Shown here in pieces: positions 1 through 9,394 of a DNA stretch of 64,000 nt. Location of the stretch: assembly GCF_004323185.1 (NCBI RefSeq), contig NZ_NAPS01000003.1, positions 408,425 to 472,424 on the forward strand. The letters are read 5' to 3'. Under the pieces are notes generated by a model that had not been told where the DNA came from, made no database searches, and saw only the letters and a program-made list of their open reading frames with translations. The DNA is from Westiellopsis prolifica IICB1. Lineage in GTDB: Bacteria > Cyanobacteriota > Cyanobacteriia > Cyanobacteriales > Nostocaceae. Each line of letters starts with the position of its first letter. Within the stretch, counting starts at the first letter, position 1. The position numbers and the translations under genes are program-made.

Positions 1-3000
1 CTGCACTTTACAATGCCTATTCAATCGGTCAACCATCACCCTTATTACCATTGACGATTCAGTACGCAGATTTTGCCATTTGGCAAAGAGAGTGGTTAGT
101 CGGGGAAGTACTACAAAGCCAATTGAGTTACTGGAAACAACAATTGGCCAATGCGCCCACGTTCTTGGGGCTACCCACAGATAGACCGAGACCTGCTGTG
201 CAGACTTTCAATGGTGCATATCAAGAGTTTTCCTTGTCTTTTGAGCTAACTCAAAAGTTGGAAAAACTGAGTCAACAACAAGGGGTGACTTTGTTTATGA
301 CTTTGTTGGCAGCATATAATACCCTGCTTTATCGCTACACCGGACAAGAAGATATTTTAGTCGGGACACCAATTGCCAATCGCGATCGCACTGAGTTAGA
401 AGGGTTAATTGGCTTTTTTGTCAATACCTTAGTGATGCGTACCAACTTGGCAGAGAACCCCAGCTTTAGCGAATTACTCTCACGTATCCGGGAAATGGCA
501 CTAGGAGCCTATGCTCATCAAGATTTGCCCTTTGAAATGTTGGTGGAAGCATTGCAGCCAGAACGAGACATGAGTCATACACCACTGTTCCAAGTGATGT
601 TCGTTCTCCAGAATACTCCTGTGTCTGAAATTGAGTTAAGTGGGTTAAGTGCCAGTGACTTGCCAATAGAAAGTTCCACGGCAAAGTTTGATATAACCCT
701 AGTAATGGAGAACACTGCTAATGGAATAGTGGGGTGGTGGGAGTACAACACTGACTTGTTTGATAGCAGCACTATCAAACGGATGATCGGACATTTTGTA
801 ACGCTGCTAGAAGGTATTGTGGCAAATCCGAGTCAGCAAATATCGCAGTTACCAATGCTCACAGCATCTGAGCAACAACAGTTATTAGTTGAATGGAATG
901 ATACTCAGTCTAATTATCCCCAGGATAAATGTATCCATCAGTTGTTTGAGAAGCAGGCGGAGCTTACACCCGATCATGTAGCAGTGGTATTTGACAATCA
1001 ACTATTGACCTACCACCAATTGAATTGTCGTGCTAACCAGTTGGCGCACTACTTGCAGTATGAGGGTGTCAGACCCGACGTGTTAGTCGGTATTTGTGTA
1101 GAGCGTTCTTTAGAGATGATCGTTGCACTGTTGGCAATTCTCAAGGCGGGTGGTGCTTATGTACCACTTGACCCTGAGTATCCAACTGAACGTTTGCGCT
1201 TTATGCTTGAAGATGCTCAAGTTTCAGTATTACTCAGTCAACAACAACTCCTTGAGCGGCTACCTGAGTATCAGGCAAAACTGATTTGTTTAGATGAAAT
1301 TTGGTCAGAAATTCTGCAAAACAAACAGGATAATCCGATTGAGGTCGTAACAGCTAATAATCTCGCGAATGTGATTTACACGAGCGGGTCTACAGGTAAA
1401 CCAAAAGGGGTAATGGTTGAGCATAGTGGATTGTGCAACCTAGCTCAAGCTCAAATTCAAGCTTTCAGTTTGAATAGTGAGAGTCGAATTCTCCAGTTTG
1501 CCTCCTTTAGTTTTGATGCTTGCATATCAGAAATCTTGATGGCTTTTGGATCAGGGGCAAGACTTTACTTAGGAACAAAAGACTCAATAATGCCGGGTAT
1601 GCCTTTAATTGAGCGATTAAGCTCTGATGGCATTACCCATGTTATCCTACCACCATCAGCCCTAGCAGTCCTGCCAACAGCAGAACTTCCATCATTGCAA
1701 ACAATCATTGTCGCTGGTGAAGCTTGTCCTGCTGAACTGATAAAAACTTGGTCTGTAGGGAGAAACTTTATAAATGCTTATGGTCCGACAGAAGCTAGCG
1801 TCTGTGCTACAACTGCCAAATGCACTCCAGAGGACAACAAAGTTACCATTGGTCGTCCCATAGCTAACGTGCAAGTCTACATTTTAGACACGCAATTAAA
1901 ACCAGTACCAATTGGTGTACCCGGAGAACTGTACATTGGTGGTGCAGGAGTGGCACGAGGTTATCTCCATCAAAGAGAGTTAACACAACAGAAATTTATC
2001 CCCAATCCCTTTAACTATGAACCAGATTCCCGACTTTACAAAACAGGGGATTTGGCACGTTACTTAACAGATGGCAATATCGAATACCTGGGACGCATTG
2101 ACAACCAAGTAAAAATCCGGGGTTTCCGCATTGAGTTAGGGGAAATCGAGTCAATACTGAGTCAGCATCCAGGAGTTAGGGAAAATGTGGTAGTGGCAAC
2201 AGAAGATATGCCAGGAGAAAAACGCTTAGTAGCTTATTTTGTGCCGCAGTTGGAGCAAACACTAACTACTAATGAGTTACGCATTTTCTTGAAAGAAAAA
2301 TTACCACAATACATGCTGCCTTCTGCTTTTGTCAGGTTAGAATTTTTACCTTTAACTCCTAATGGCAAGGTAGACCGCAAAGCCTTACCTGTTCCTGATG
2401 TGGATAATACCCAGTTGGCAGTAACTTTTGTGGCGCCACGTACCCCTGTAGAGAAGGTATTGGCAGACATTTGGGCTAATGTACTGCATCTGGAGCAGGT
2501 GGGTGTTTTGGATAATTTCTTTGATTTAGGAGGTCATTCACTGACAACAATTCAAGTAATATCTCAAGTCAATGAGACTTTCCAGATTCAGTTACCGTTG
2601 CGTCACTTATTTACTGCCCCAACTATATGTGAACTTGCCCAGACTATTGAATTTACCTCTAGGGTAGACTCTACTGTCAGTACAAATGAAATTACTACCG
2701 TCAACTTGCAGGCTGAAGTTGTCCTGGACGAGACAATTAAGCCGGGTAACCTGGTTTATCAACCTGTAAGTGAACCTGCGGCTATTTTTCTAACGGGTGC
2801 AACAGGCTTTGTCGGTGCTTTTTTGCTAGCTGAATTATTACAACAAACTCAAGCTGATATCTATTGTCTGGTGCGTGCTGCTAATTTGACCGCAGGTAAA
2901 CAACGCCTCCAAGAAACCCTGAAAGCTTATTTAGTTTGGGAAGAATCTTTTAACTCGCGGATTATTCCCGTATTAGGAGATTTGTCTCAACCGCTTCTTG

Positions 3001-3887
3001 GTCTTTGTGATGAGCAGTTTCACCTCATGGCTCTTAAAATTGACTCAATTTACCATAATGGCGCTTTGGTGAATAATATTTATCCATACTCTTTGTTCAA
3101 AGCCGCAAATGTTCGTGGGACTGAGGAAATCTTGAGATTAGCTAGTCAAATCAAAATCAAGCCTGTGCATTTCATTTCTACTGCTAGCGTTTTCGCCTCA
3201 AATGAGTATTTCAAATTAGAAGTTGTTCTAGAAAATGATCCCTTGGAACATTGTCAAGGACTTCTTGGAGGCTATACCCAAAGTAAATGGGTTGCAGAAA
3301 AGATGATCATGATAGCACGCGATCGCGGTTTACCTTGCAGTATCTACAGGCTTGGGAGAGTAACATGGCACAGCCAAACCGGCGTTTGGAATCCAAATGA
3401 CCTGTTTTACAGATTCATCAAAAGCTGCATTCAACTAAAAAGTGCGCCAGAGATAGACAGCATGGAAAAAATTACACCTGTAGACTATCTCACCAAAGCT
3501 TTAATCCACCTGTCGCAGCAGCCAGAATCTTTAGGAAAAGCTTTTCATCTAATTAGTTCTCATTCTGCTTCTTGGAGTCAATTTATGAACTGTATGCATT
3601 CTTTCGGCTACCCATTGCAACAGCTTTCCTATGAGAATTGGCAAGCTGAACTACTTCGCAGTACCCAAATTTCGACTGATAACGCTTTGTATTCATTTGT
3701 ATCGCTGACTGGAGACAATACATCTTCAGAGTCAAGGGAAAATGGAACACCTAGCTTAAAATTCGATTGCCAAAATACTCTCAATGGACTTGCAAATACT
3801 ACGATTCGTTGGCCGGAAGTAGATGATAAATTACTCCAAGCTTTGTTTGCCAACTTTAGCAATTGGACTTTGAATAAAAAAAAGTAA
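1..3887 (+). CDS. ncpB: Nonribosomal peptide synthetase, terminal module C-A-PCP-reductase (5' end outside window)
   Basis: The reading frame is open to the left edge, so the TTG at 51 is not the start and the protein begins upstream. Counting from 51, the order is: C-terminal part of a condensation domain (to about residue 260), an adenylation domain (NVIYTSGSTGKPKG near 440, NAYGPTEAS, YKTGDLARY, GRIDNQVKIRGFR), a carrier domain with FFDLGGHSL near 829 (phosphopantetheine serine), and a thioester-reductase domain with GATGFVG near 915 and YTQSK near 1075. The reductase releases the peptide as an aldehyde or alcohol using NADPH. Aligned by hand with GrsA, the specificity residues read roughly D-A-S-I-I-A-A-V-C, close to the phenylalanine code, so a hydrophobic or aromatic last residue is likely. 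The downstream genes match the nostocyclopeptide cluster, whose NcpB ends in Leu/Phe aldehyde; the symbol is given on that homology. Confidence 0.93.
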   Translation, partial: ALYNAYSIGQPSPLLPLTIQYADFAIWQREWLVGEVLQSQLSYWKQQLANAPTFLGLPTDRPRPAVQTFNGAYQEFSLSFELTQKLEKLSQQQGVTLFMTLLAAYNTLLYRYTGQEDILVGTPIANRDRTELEGLIGFFVNTLVMRTNLAENPSFSELLSRIREMALGAYAHQDLPFEMLVEALQPERDMSHTPLFQVMFVLQNTPVSEIELSGLSASDLPIESSTAKFDITLVMENTANGIVGWWEYNTDLFDSSTIKRMIGHFVTLLEGIVANPSQQISQLPMLTASEQQQLLVEWNDTQSNYPQDKCIHQLFEKQAELTPDHVAVVFDNQLLTYHQLNCRANQLAHYLQYEGVRPDVLVGICVERSLEMIVALLAILKAGGAYVPLDPEYPTERLRFMLEDAQVSVLLSQQQLLERLPEYQAKLICLDEIWSEILQNKQDNPIEVVTANNLANVIYTSGSTGKPKGVMVEHSGLCNLAQAQIQAFSLNSESRILQFASFSFDACISEILMAFGSGARLYLGTKDSIMPGMPLIERLSSDGITHVILPPSALAVLPTAELPSLQTIIVAGEACPAELIKTWSVGRNFINAYGPTEASVCATTAKCTPEDNKVTIGRPIANVQVYILDTQLKPVPIGVPGELYIGGAGVARGYLHQRELTQQKFIPNPFNYEPDSRLYKTGDLARYLTDGNIEYLGRIDNQVKIRGFRIELGEIESILSQHPGVRENVVVATEDMPGEKRLVAYFVPQLEQTLTTNELRIFLKEKLPQYMLPSAFVRLEFLPLTPNGKVDRKALPVPDVDNTQLAVTFVAPRTPVEKVLADIWANVLHLEQVGVLDNFFDLGGHSLTTIQVISQVNETFQIQLPLRHLFTAPTICELAQTIEFTSRVDSTVSTNEITTVNLQAEVVLDETIKPGNLVYQPVSEPAAIFLTGATGFVGAFLLAELLQQTQADIYCLVRAANLTAGKQRLQETLKAYLVWEESFNSRIIPVLGDLSQPLLGLCDEQFHLMALKIDSIYHNGALVNNIYPYSLFKAANVRGTEEILRLASQIKIKPVHFISTASVFASNEYFKLEVVLENDPLEHCQGLLGGYTQSKWVAEKMIMIARDRGLPCSIYRLGRVTWHSQTGVWNPNDLFYRFIKSCIQLKSAPEIDSMEKITPVDYLTKALIHLSQQPESLGKAFHLISSHSASWSQFMNCMHSFGYPLQQLSYENWQAELLRSTQISTDNALYSFVSLTGDNTSSESRENGTPSLKFDCQNTLNGLANTTIRWPEVDDKLLQALFANFSNWTLNKKK

Positions 3888-3994
3888 TTGGGGTTTTTTG
3901 TGTCCAGTGACAAATTCAGTAGACCGAAAAGTTTTGTGATACCTTCGGGGGTGTCAAAACAATGAGTTGAAATTTAAATGTAAGGAACTGTATT

Positions 3995-4792
3995 ATGACT
4001 GCTACTTCTAATCAGATCAAATCCAAGGTTTGGGATAATAAGCAAGAGAATCCCTTAACTACAGAGTCTTTAAGAATGCTCTTGGAAAACCGAATTCCTT
4101 TAATTCGGCTAAAAGAATTTGCCACACCCCAAGAGTGTGAGATGTTAGTTGCTCAAACTCAATTGTTCAACTTTGACTGCTATCAAGATGTGAATCCCAA
4201 GATTGAGCGAATTGGGATCACAGCGTTTGAATATAATCGCATTAGTAAAGCAGCTTATTTTGAAGCAGTAGAACGCGCAACTGAATTAAGAGACTGCATT
4301 ATGGCAGCTTCTTTCAATCCATTAGAACGCTTAATGGTGAAAATTCAAGAGTGTACAGGCGCGACTGTCCGAATTGCTTCGGAACCATCCTATGGTAGTT
4401 ATTATGCAGGACTGATCAGAAAAATAGAGCATGGTACTCAACTTCATATTGATTATGCCCCGTTAGAACAATCTGAATGGGAAATTGGTACAGTTATTTA
4501 TCAGCTTTCCTGGAATTTATACTTGAAATTTTATCCTCACAACAATGGTCAAACACACATTTACGATCGCCAATGGCAACCAGGAAATGACCAATATAAA
4601 CTCGATTCCTACGGCTATAGTGATACAGTGATTGCAGATGCAGACATGATCACCTTCAAACCTTGTGTAGGAGATGTATTCATTTTCAATACACGCAACT
4701 TTCACATTGTTGAGCCGATGAATGGACAACGTGTAACTTTTACTTGCGCGATCGGATTACTACCCAACGATGAAATTATTTTCTGGTCTTGA
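3995..4792 (+). CDS. 2-oxoglutarate/Fe(II) dioxygenase, probable leucine 5-hydroxylase for 4-methylproline
   Basis: A 265-residue protein with a jelly-roll dioxygenase signature: the HxD iron ligands are H151 and D153 (LHIDYAPLE), the distal ligand is H237 (RNFHIVEP), and the 2-oxoglutarate-binding arginine is R246. An aaggaa ribosome-binding site precedes the ATG. It lies 107 bases after the NRPS and directly before the two 4-methylproline genes. 4-Methylproline synthesis from leucine needs 5-hydroxylation, then oxidation to an aldehyde that cyclises, then imine reduction; GriE and EcdK are known leucine 5-hydroxylases of this enzyme class. Its role as the first enzyme of the route is inferred from the iron triad and the neighbours. 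As I recall, the protein at this position in the ncp cluster (NcpC) was described as of unknown function. Beta-hydroxylation of a peptide residue is an alternative. Confidence 0.75.
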   Translation: MTATSNQIKSKVWDNKQENPLTTESLRMLLENRIPLIRLKEFATPQECEMLVAQTQLFNFDCYQDVNPKIERIGITAFEYNRISKAAYFEAVERATELRDCIMAASFNPLERLMVKIQECTGATVRIASEPSYGSYYAGLIRKIEHGTQLHIDYAPLEQSEWEIGTVIYQLSWNLYLKFYPHNNGQTHIYDRQWQPGNDQYKLDSYGYSDTVIADADMITFKPCVGDVFIFNTRNFHIVEPMNGQRVTFTCAIGLLPNDEIIFWS

Positions 4793-4847
4793 AGCTGATA
4801 AATAGGAGGTAGGAAGGAATTTGGTAAGTATAGTGAGGAAGTAATTT

Positions 4848-5954
4848 ATGCCCTTAGCAGCTGTGATGACTGCACCTAACCAACCAGTTGAAGTCCAACA
4901 ATTACCAGACCCGATTCTGGAAAAGGGTGGAATCATTACTGAAACCTTATATTCTGAGGTTTGTGGCACTGATGTACATTTACTACATGGACGCTTAGAG
5001 GGAATACCGTATCCGATCATCCCAGGTCACTTTTCAGTTGGTCGTGTGGTAGAAACAGGTGGACTCATTAGTGATGTCAATGGTAAATTAATTCAACCTG
5101 GAGCGATCGCCACTTTTCTGGATGTCCACGAAACCTGTTACAACTGCTGGTATTGTCTAGTAGCCAAAGCATCCACTCGTTGTCCACAACGCAAAGTCTA
5201 TGGTGTCACTTACTCAGCCAAAGATGGGTTACTGGGTGGTTGGTCTGAACTGGTTTACCTCAAACCAGGGGTTAAAGTTCTAACTTTACCCGAAGAAGTC
5301 TCACCAAAGCAATTCATTGCTGGGGGATGTGCTTTACCAACTGCACTGCACGCTATTGATCGAGCGCAAATTCAAATTGGTGATATTGTTGTGGTTCAAG
5401 GTTGCGGGCCTGTGGGTTTGAGTGTGGCAATTCTCGCTTTGCTCTCAGGTGCAGGTAAAGTGATTGTCATTGATAAATTTGAGAGCCGATTAGTAGTTGC
5501 AAGATCCTTTGGTGTAGATGAAACTTTGGTAATTAACGCTGATGATCCACGACAACATATTGAGCGGGTTTTGGAATTGACGCACGGACATGGTGCTGAT
5601 GTGACTATTGAAGCCACAGGTATTCCCATTGCTGTCAAAGAGGGGTTGAATATGACAAGAAATGGAGGTCGCTATGTGATTGTCGGACATTACACAAACA
5701 CTGGTGAAGTTCTCATTAATCCACACTTAGAGATTAATCTCAAACATATTGATATTCGCGGAACTTGGGGAATTGATTTCAGCCATTTTTACAGAATGAT
5801 TGAATTACTAAAACGCGATAATGATTCCAGAAAAAAGATTGTTTGGGAAAGCATAATTAGTCGTTCATACAGACTAGAAGAAATTAATCAAGCGCTGGCA
5901 GATGTAGAGCGAGGATCTGTATTAAAAGCTGTGATTCAGCCTAACCTATCTTGA
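4848..5954 (+). CDS. nosE: Zinc-dependent medium-chain alcohol dehydrogenase (NosE/NcpD-like, 4-methylproline pathway)
   Basis: A 368-residue protein of the zinc alcohol dehydrogenase family. The catalytic zinc ligand C39 sits in EVCGTDVH and H61 in PGHFSVG. The usual Glu after that His is Phe here. C97, C100, C103 and C112 form the structural zinc lobe, and the Rossmann motif is VVQGCGPVGLS. In nostopeptolide biosynthesis NosE oxidises 5-hydroxyleucine to the aldehyde that cyclises to 3-methyl-pyrroline-5-carboxylate. The position between the dioxygenase and the pyrroline-carboxylate reductase supports the same step here. A purine-rich aggaggtaggaagg tract lies between the stop at 4792 and this ATG, but about 35 bases upstream, so no ideal ribosome-binding site is visible. 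It is likely co-transcribed with its neighbours. Confidence 0.88.
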   Translation: MPLAAVMTAPNQPVEVQQLPDPILEKGGIITETLYSEVCGTDVHLLHGRLEGIPYPIIPGHFSVGRVVETGGLISDVNGKLIQPGAIATFLDVHETCYNCWYCLVAKASTRCPQRKVYGVTYSAKDGLLGGWSELVYLKPGVKVLTLPEEVSPKQFIAGGCALPTALHAIDRAQIQIGDIVVVQGCGPVGLSVAILALLSGAGKVIVIDKFESRLVVARSFGVDETLVINADDPRQHIERVLELTHGHGADVTIEATGIPIAVKEGLNMTRNGGRYVIVGHYTNTGEVLINPHLEINLKHIDIRGTWGIDFSHFYRMIELLKRDNDSRKKIVWESIISRSYRLEEINQALADVERGSVLKAVIQPNLS

Positions 5955-5998
5955 TGTCAACAAAATATTAAAGGACTTTGAATAATAGGGATAAAGAT

Positions 5999-6862
5999 AT
6001 GTTTGGAGATTTAAAAATTGCCTTTATCGGCGGTGGCACGATGGGCGAGATGATAATTACTAGATTGTTATCGACGAAAATTATTCAAAAACCCGATCTA
6101 ATTATAGTCGGTGATCCACTTTCTGCGCGATGTCTGTATTTAGAAAAAGAATATGGAGTACGTACTACAAAATCTAATATAGAAGCTGTGCAAGGCGTAT
6201 CCATTGTGATCTTAGCGGTGAAACCACAGATTTTAGCAGAGGTGATGTCTATGCTGAATGGTAAAATTTCACCTGATGCTTTAGTAATTAGTATTGTGGG
6301 TGGAGTGAGCATTGCATCTCTGTGCCAAGGATTGAATCATCCTGCTGTTGTTCGTACAATGCCGAATATTGCAGTACAAGTTGGTCATGGGACTACGGTA
6401 TGGAGCGCATCATCAGGTGTGACAGAGATACAGCGATCGCATACCCAACTCATTTTACAAGCATTAGGCAAGGAATTTGCTACCCAAAATGAACATTACC
6501 TTGATATGGCCACAGCGTTGAGTAGCGCCGGGACTGGATTTATATTTCTGTACATCGAAGCGATGATTGATGCTGGAGTACAGATGGGTTTAACTCGGAC
6601 ACAATCCGAAGAACTAACATTGCATACTATTGCTGGTAGCGTAGAACTTATGTTGCAGACTCATGAACATCCAGCTGTTTTACGAAACAAGGTAACGAGT
6701 CCTGGAGGAGTAACTGCTGTTGGTCTTTACGAGTTAGAAAAAGGTGGTATGCGAACTGTTATTTCTAATGCATTGCTTGCTGCTTTGAGCCGCACTCAAC
6801 AATTAGGTGATATGGCAAGCAATACTCAACAATTAGGTGATATGGCAAGCAATTCTATTTGA
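5999..6862 (+). CDS. nosF: Pyrroline-5-carboxylate reductase homologue (NosF/NcpE-like)
   Basis: About 287 residues from the ATG at 5999. A TTG at 5978 is in frame, but the ATG is better placed after aggg. The N-terminal nucleotide fold reads IAFIGGGTMGE and the C-terminal family signature is TSPGGVTAVGLYELEKGG. The ProC family reduces pyrroline-5-carboxylate to proline; in methylproline clusters this paralogue (NosF) reduces the 3-methyl imine to (2S,4S)-4-methylproline. It starts 44 bases after the dehydrogenase stop and is probably in the same operon. The C-terminus carries a 10-residue tandem duplication, TQQLGDMASN twice, encoded by two adjacent identical 30-base units (about 6794-6853). 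A housekeeping ProC is possible but less likely given the context. Confidence 0.88.
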   Translation: MFGDLKIAFIGGGTMGEMIITRLLSTKIIQKPDLIIVGDPLSARCLYLEKEYGVRTTKSNIEAVQGVSIVILAVKPQILAEVMSMLNGKISPDALVISIVGGVSIASLCQGLNHPAVVRTMPNIAVQVGHGTTVWSASSGVTEIQRSHTQLILQALGKEFATQNEHYLDMATALSSAGTGFIFLYIEAMIDAGVQMGLTRTQSEELTLHTIAGSVELMLQTHEHPAVLRNKVTSPGGVTAVGLYELEKGGMRTVISNALLAALSRTQQLGDMASNTQQLGDMASNSI

Positions 6863-7074
6863 TCTTTGAATATATTCTCGTACTTACCGAGATTTTTTAA
6901 CAAAAATCCGAATATAAGGATTGCTGAAAAATTTCCATAAAGCTACTTTTTGAGAAAATCTTAATTATCTAATTTCTCATAAAATAAATGACAAAGTTAC
7001 TATAAATAAATAATTATGAGCTATACTTAATCAAGTATATTTAGTTACGAATAATATTAGTATATCACCGGAAT

Positions 7075-9102
7075 ATGCCAACCCAAGTTGTTCAAGCTCA
7101 ACCTTCAAAAAATGCTTTTTTAGGTTTTATTCAATTTTGGAAAGACGTAAAAGCAGTCGCCCAACCTTATTGGTATCCAAACGAAGCAGGAGGAAGAGCA
7201 TTCTCAGACGTGATTCGCTCATGGGGAATGCTGATTCTCTTGATCTTATTAATAATTGCACTTGTAAGTGCAAATGTTTTTAATAGCTTTATTAATCGTT
7301 ATTTACTAGATGTCATCATTAAAGATAAGGATATTTCTAAGTTTTTTGAAGTTTTACTGCTTTATGGTTTAGCTTTGCTGCTAGTAACTGTCTTGGTAGG
7401 GTTCTCCAAATTTGTGAGGAAACAAATTGCTCTCGATTGGTATCAATGGCTGAATAATAAGATTTTATCGAAATATTTAAACAGTCGAGCTTATTACAAA
7501 ATTAACTTTAAATCTAATATTGATAATCCAGATCAGCGTTTATCTCAAGAAATCGAACCAATTTCTAGGAACGCTTTAAGTTTTTCAGCTACTCTCCTTG
7601 AAAAAATACTGGAGATGACAGCTTTTTTAATAATTCTTTGGTCAATCTCTCAATCTGTTGCATTAATTTTAGTTACTTATACGGTTATAGGCAATTTGAT
7701 TGCTGTTTACTTAACTCAAGAATTAAATAAAATTAATGGAGAAGAACTCGAAGCGAAAGCTGACTACACTTATTGTCTAACTCATTTGCGTACTCATGCT
7801 GAATCAGTAGCTTTCTTTCGAGGAGAGAAGCAAGAATTAAATATCATTGATCGTCGATTTAATAGTTTGATAAAAACTGCTAAACGCAAAATTGATTGGG
7901 AGAGGAACAATGAAATTTTCAATCGAGGTTATCAGGCTGTAATTCAAATATTTCCATATATAGTATTTGGCCCTTTAGACATTAAAGGTGAAATGGAATT
8001 TGGAGAAATTAGCCAAGCGTCTATATGTTGCTATTTTTTTGCTAATGCTTTGGCAGATTTAATCAATGAATTTGGAACCTCCGGAAGATTTTCTAGCTAT
8101 GTTGAGCGTTTATCGGAATTTTCAGAAACTTTAGAAGAAGTAACTAAACAACCACAAAATGTTAGTACCATTAAAACAATAGAAGAAAATCATCTTACTT
8201 TTGAAAATGTCACTTTACAAACGCCTAACTATGAGCAGGTAATTGTTGAAGACTTATCACTCGATGTTCAACCGGGAGAAGGTTTATTGATTGTCGGTCC
8301 CAGTGGTCGAGGTAAAAGCTCTATACTAAGAGCGATCGCTGGTTTGTGGAATGCAGGAACTGGTCGTTTAGTGCGACCTCCTCTAGAAGAAGTCTTATTT
8401 TTGCCTCAACGTCCTTACATCATCTTGGGAACTTTGCGCGAACAGTTGATTTATCCCAATACCAATCGTCAGATGAACGACGCAGAAATTAAAGATATAT
8501 TGCAACAAGTTAATCTGCAAAACTTGCTAAGTCGAGTTGATGGCTTCGATACAGAAGTTCCTTGGGAAAATATATTATCGCTGGGAGAACAACAACGCCT
8601 AGCTTTTGCACGACTATTAGTTACTCGTCCTAGCTTTACGATACTAGACGAAGCAACTAGTGCTTTAGACTTGAAAAATGAAGGAAATTTATATCAACAG
8701 TTACAAGAGACAAAAACAACATATATTAGTGTAGGACATCGAGAAAGTTTATTTGATTATCATCAATGGGTTCTAGAACTTTCAGAGAATTCTAGTTGGC
8801 AACTTGTGACCGTGCAAGATTATCGAAATCAAAAACAAGTTACTAAAAATACTCCTGAAAATACTCAAATTACGATAGATATTGTTTCTAATAATGAATC
8901 TTCTTCAAGTCATTCAGAAATATTCACTCAAAAAGCTATTAATGAAGGACTTTCTCATCAGGAAATGACTGAATTAACTCACTATTCGATTAATACCATT
9001 AGAAGTAAGGCAAGTAGAGGACAGTCTATCACTACTAAGGATGGCTTTACTTACCGCTATGACAAAGACACAAAAATGTTGAAATGGGTCAGAGTTGAGT
9101 GA
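7075..9102 (+). CDS. ABC exporter, fused permease and ATPase (SbmA/YddA type), NcpF-like
   Basis: A 675-residue half-transporter with an N-terminal membrane domain of the ABC_membrane_2 (SbmA/BacA, YddA) type and a C-terminal ATPase. Walker A is GPSGRGKSS near residue 408, the signature is the variant LSLGEQQR, and Walker B is FTILDEATSALD. After the ATPase there is an unusual extension of about 95 residues, ending in an HTH-like stretch (EMTELTHYSINTIRSKA) and a charged tail. The AT-rich spacer of 212 bases before it has no other gene and probably holds its promoter. It likely exports the peptide product. As I recall, the nostocyclopeptide cluster has an ABC transporter, NcpF, at this place. 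Confidence 0.85.
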   Translation: MPTQVVQAQPSKNAFLGFIQFWKDVKAVAQPYWYPNEAGGRAFSDVIRSWGMLILLILLIIALVSANVFNSFINRYLLDVIIKDKDISKFFEVLLLYGLALLLVTVLVGFSKFVRKQIALDWYQWLNNKILSKYLNSRAYYKINFKSNIDNPDQRLSQEIEPISRNALSFSATLLEKILEMTAFLIILWSISQSVALILVTYTVIGNLIAVYLTQELNKINGEELEAKADYTYCLTHLRTHAESVAFFRGEKQELNIIDRRFNSLIKTAKRKIDWERNNEIFNRGYQAVIQIFPYIVFGPLDIKGEMEFGEISQASICCYFFANALADLINEFGTSGRFSSYVERLSEFSETLEEVTKQPQNVSTIKTIEENHLTFENVTLQTPNYEQVIVEDLSLDVQPGEGLLIVGPSGRGKSSILRAIAGLWNAGTGRLVRPPLEEVLFLPQRPYIILGTLREQLIYPNTNRQMNDAEIKDILQQVNLQNLLSRVDGFDTEVPWENILSLGEQQRLAFARLLVTRPSFTILDEATSALDLKNEGNLYQQLQETKTTYISVGHRESLFDYHQWVLELSENSSWQLVTVQDYRNQKQVTKNTPENTQITIDIVSNNESSSSHSEIFTQKAINEGLSHQEMTELTHYSINTIRSKASRGQSITTKDGFTYRYDKDTKMLKWVRVE

Positions 9103-9180
9103 ATTTTTAGTCAGTGCAATTTCTGAGGTCTTAGGTATTATAGGACTCAGATTTGATTTCTGAAATACACGTAGGGTGCG

Positions 9181-9304
9181 TTTTCACAAAAATCTTGATA
9201 CAAATACAGGCGGTGTAGAGACGCGAAATTACCCTGCGGGAACGCTAAAAGCGAACGCGCCTCTACAAGATTCATATGTATCGCTATTAACGTGAAATGG
9301 TATT
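9181..9304. repeat. MITE-like inverted-repeat element, family A, copy 1
   Basis: Left part ttttcacaaaaatcttgata; right end cgctattaacgtgaaatggtatta. The outer parts match the element at 39727-39832, which has cleaner ataccatttcac / gtgaaatggtat ends. The centre holds a separate imperfect palindrome (gtagagacgcg ... cgcgcctctac). It fills most of the gene-free gap 9103-9394; nothing else is seen there. Confidence 0.65.
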
Positions 9305-9394
9305 AGGGATTTAGGTGGGTGATAGCTACGCCATAAAACACCCTACAGATACTTAGATTTTTTCAAAAATCAAATAAAACTCCTATATATAAAT

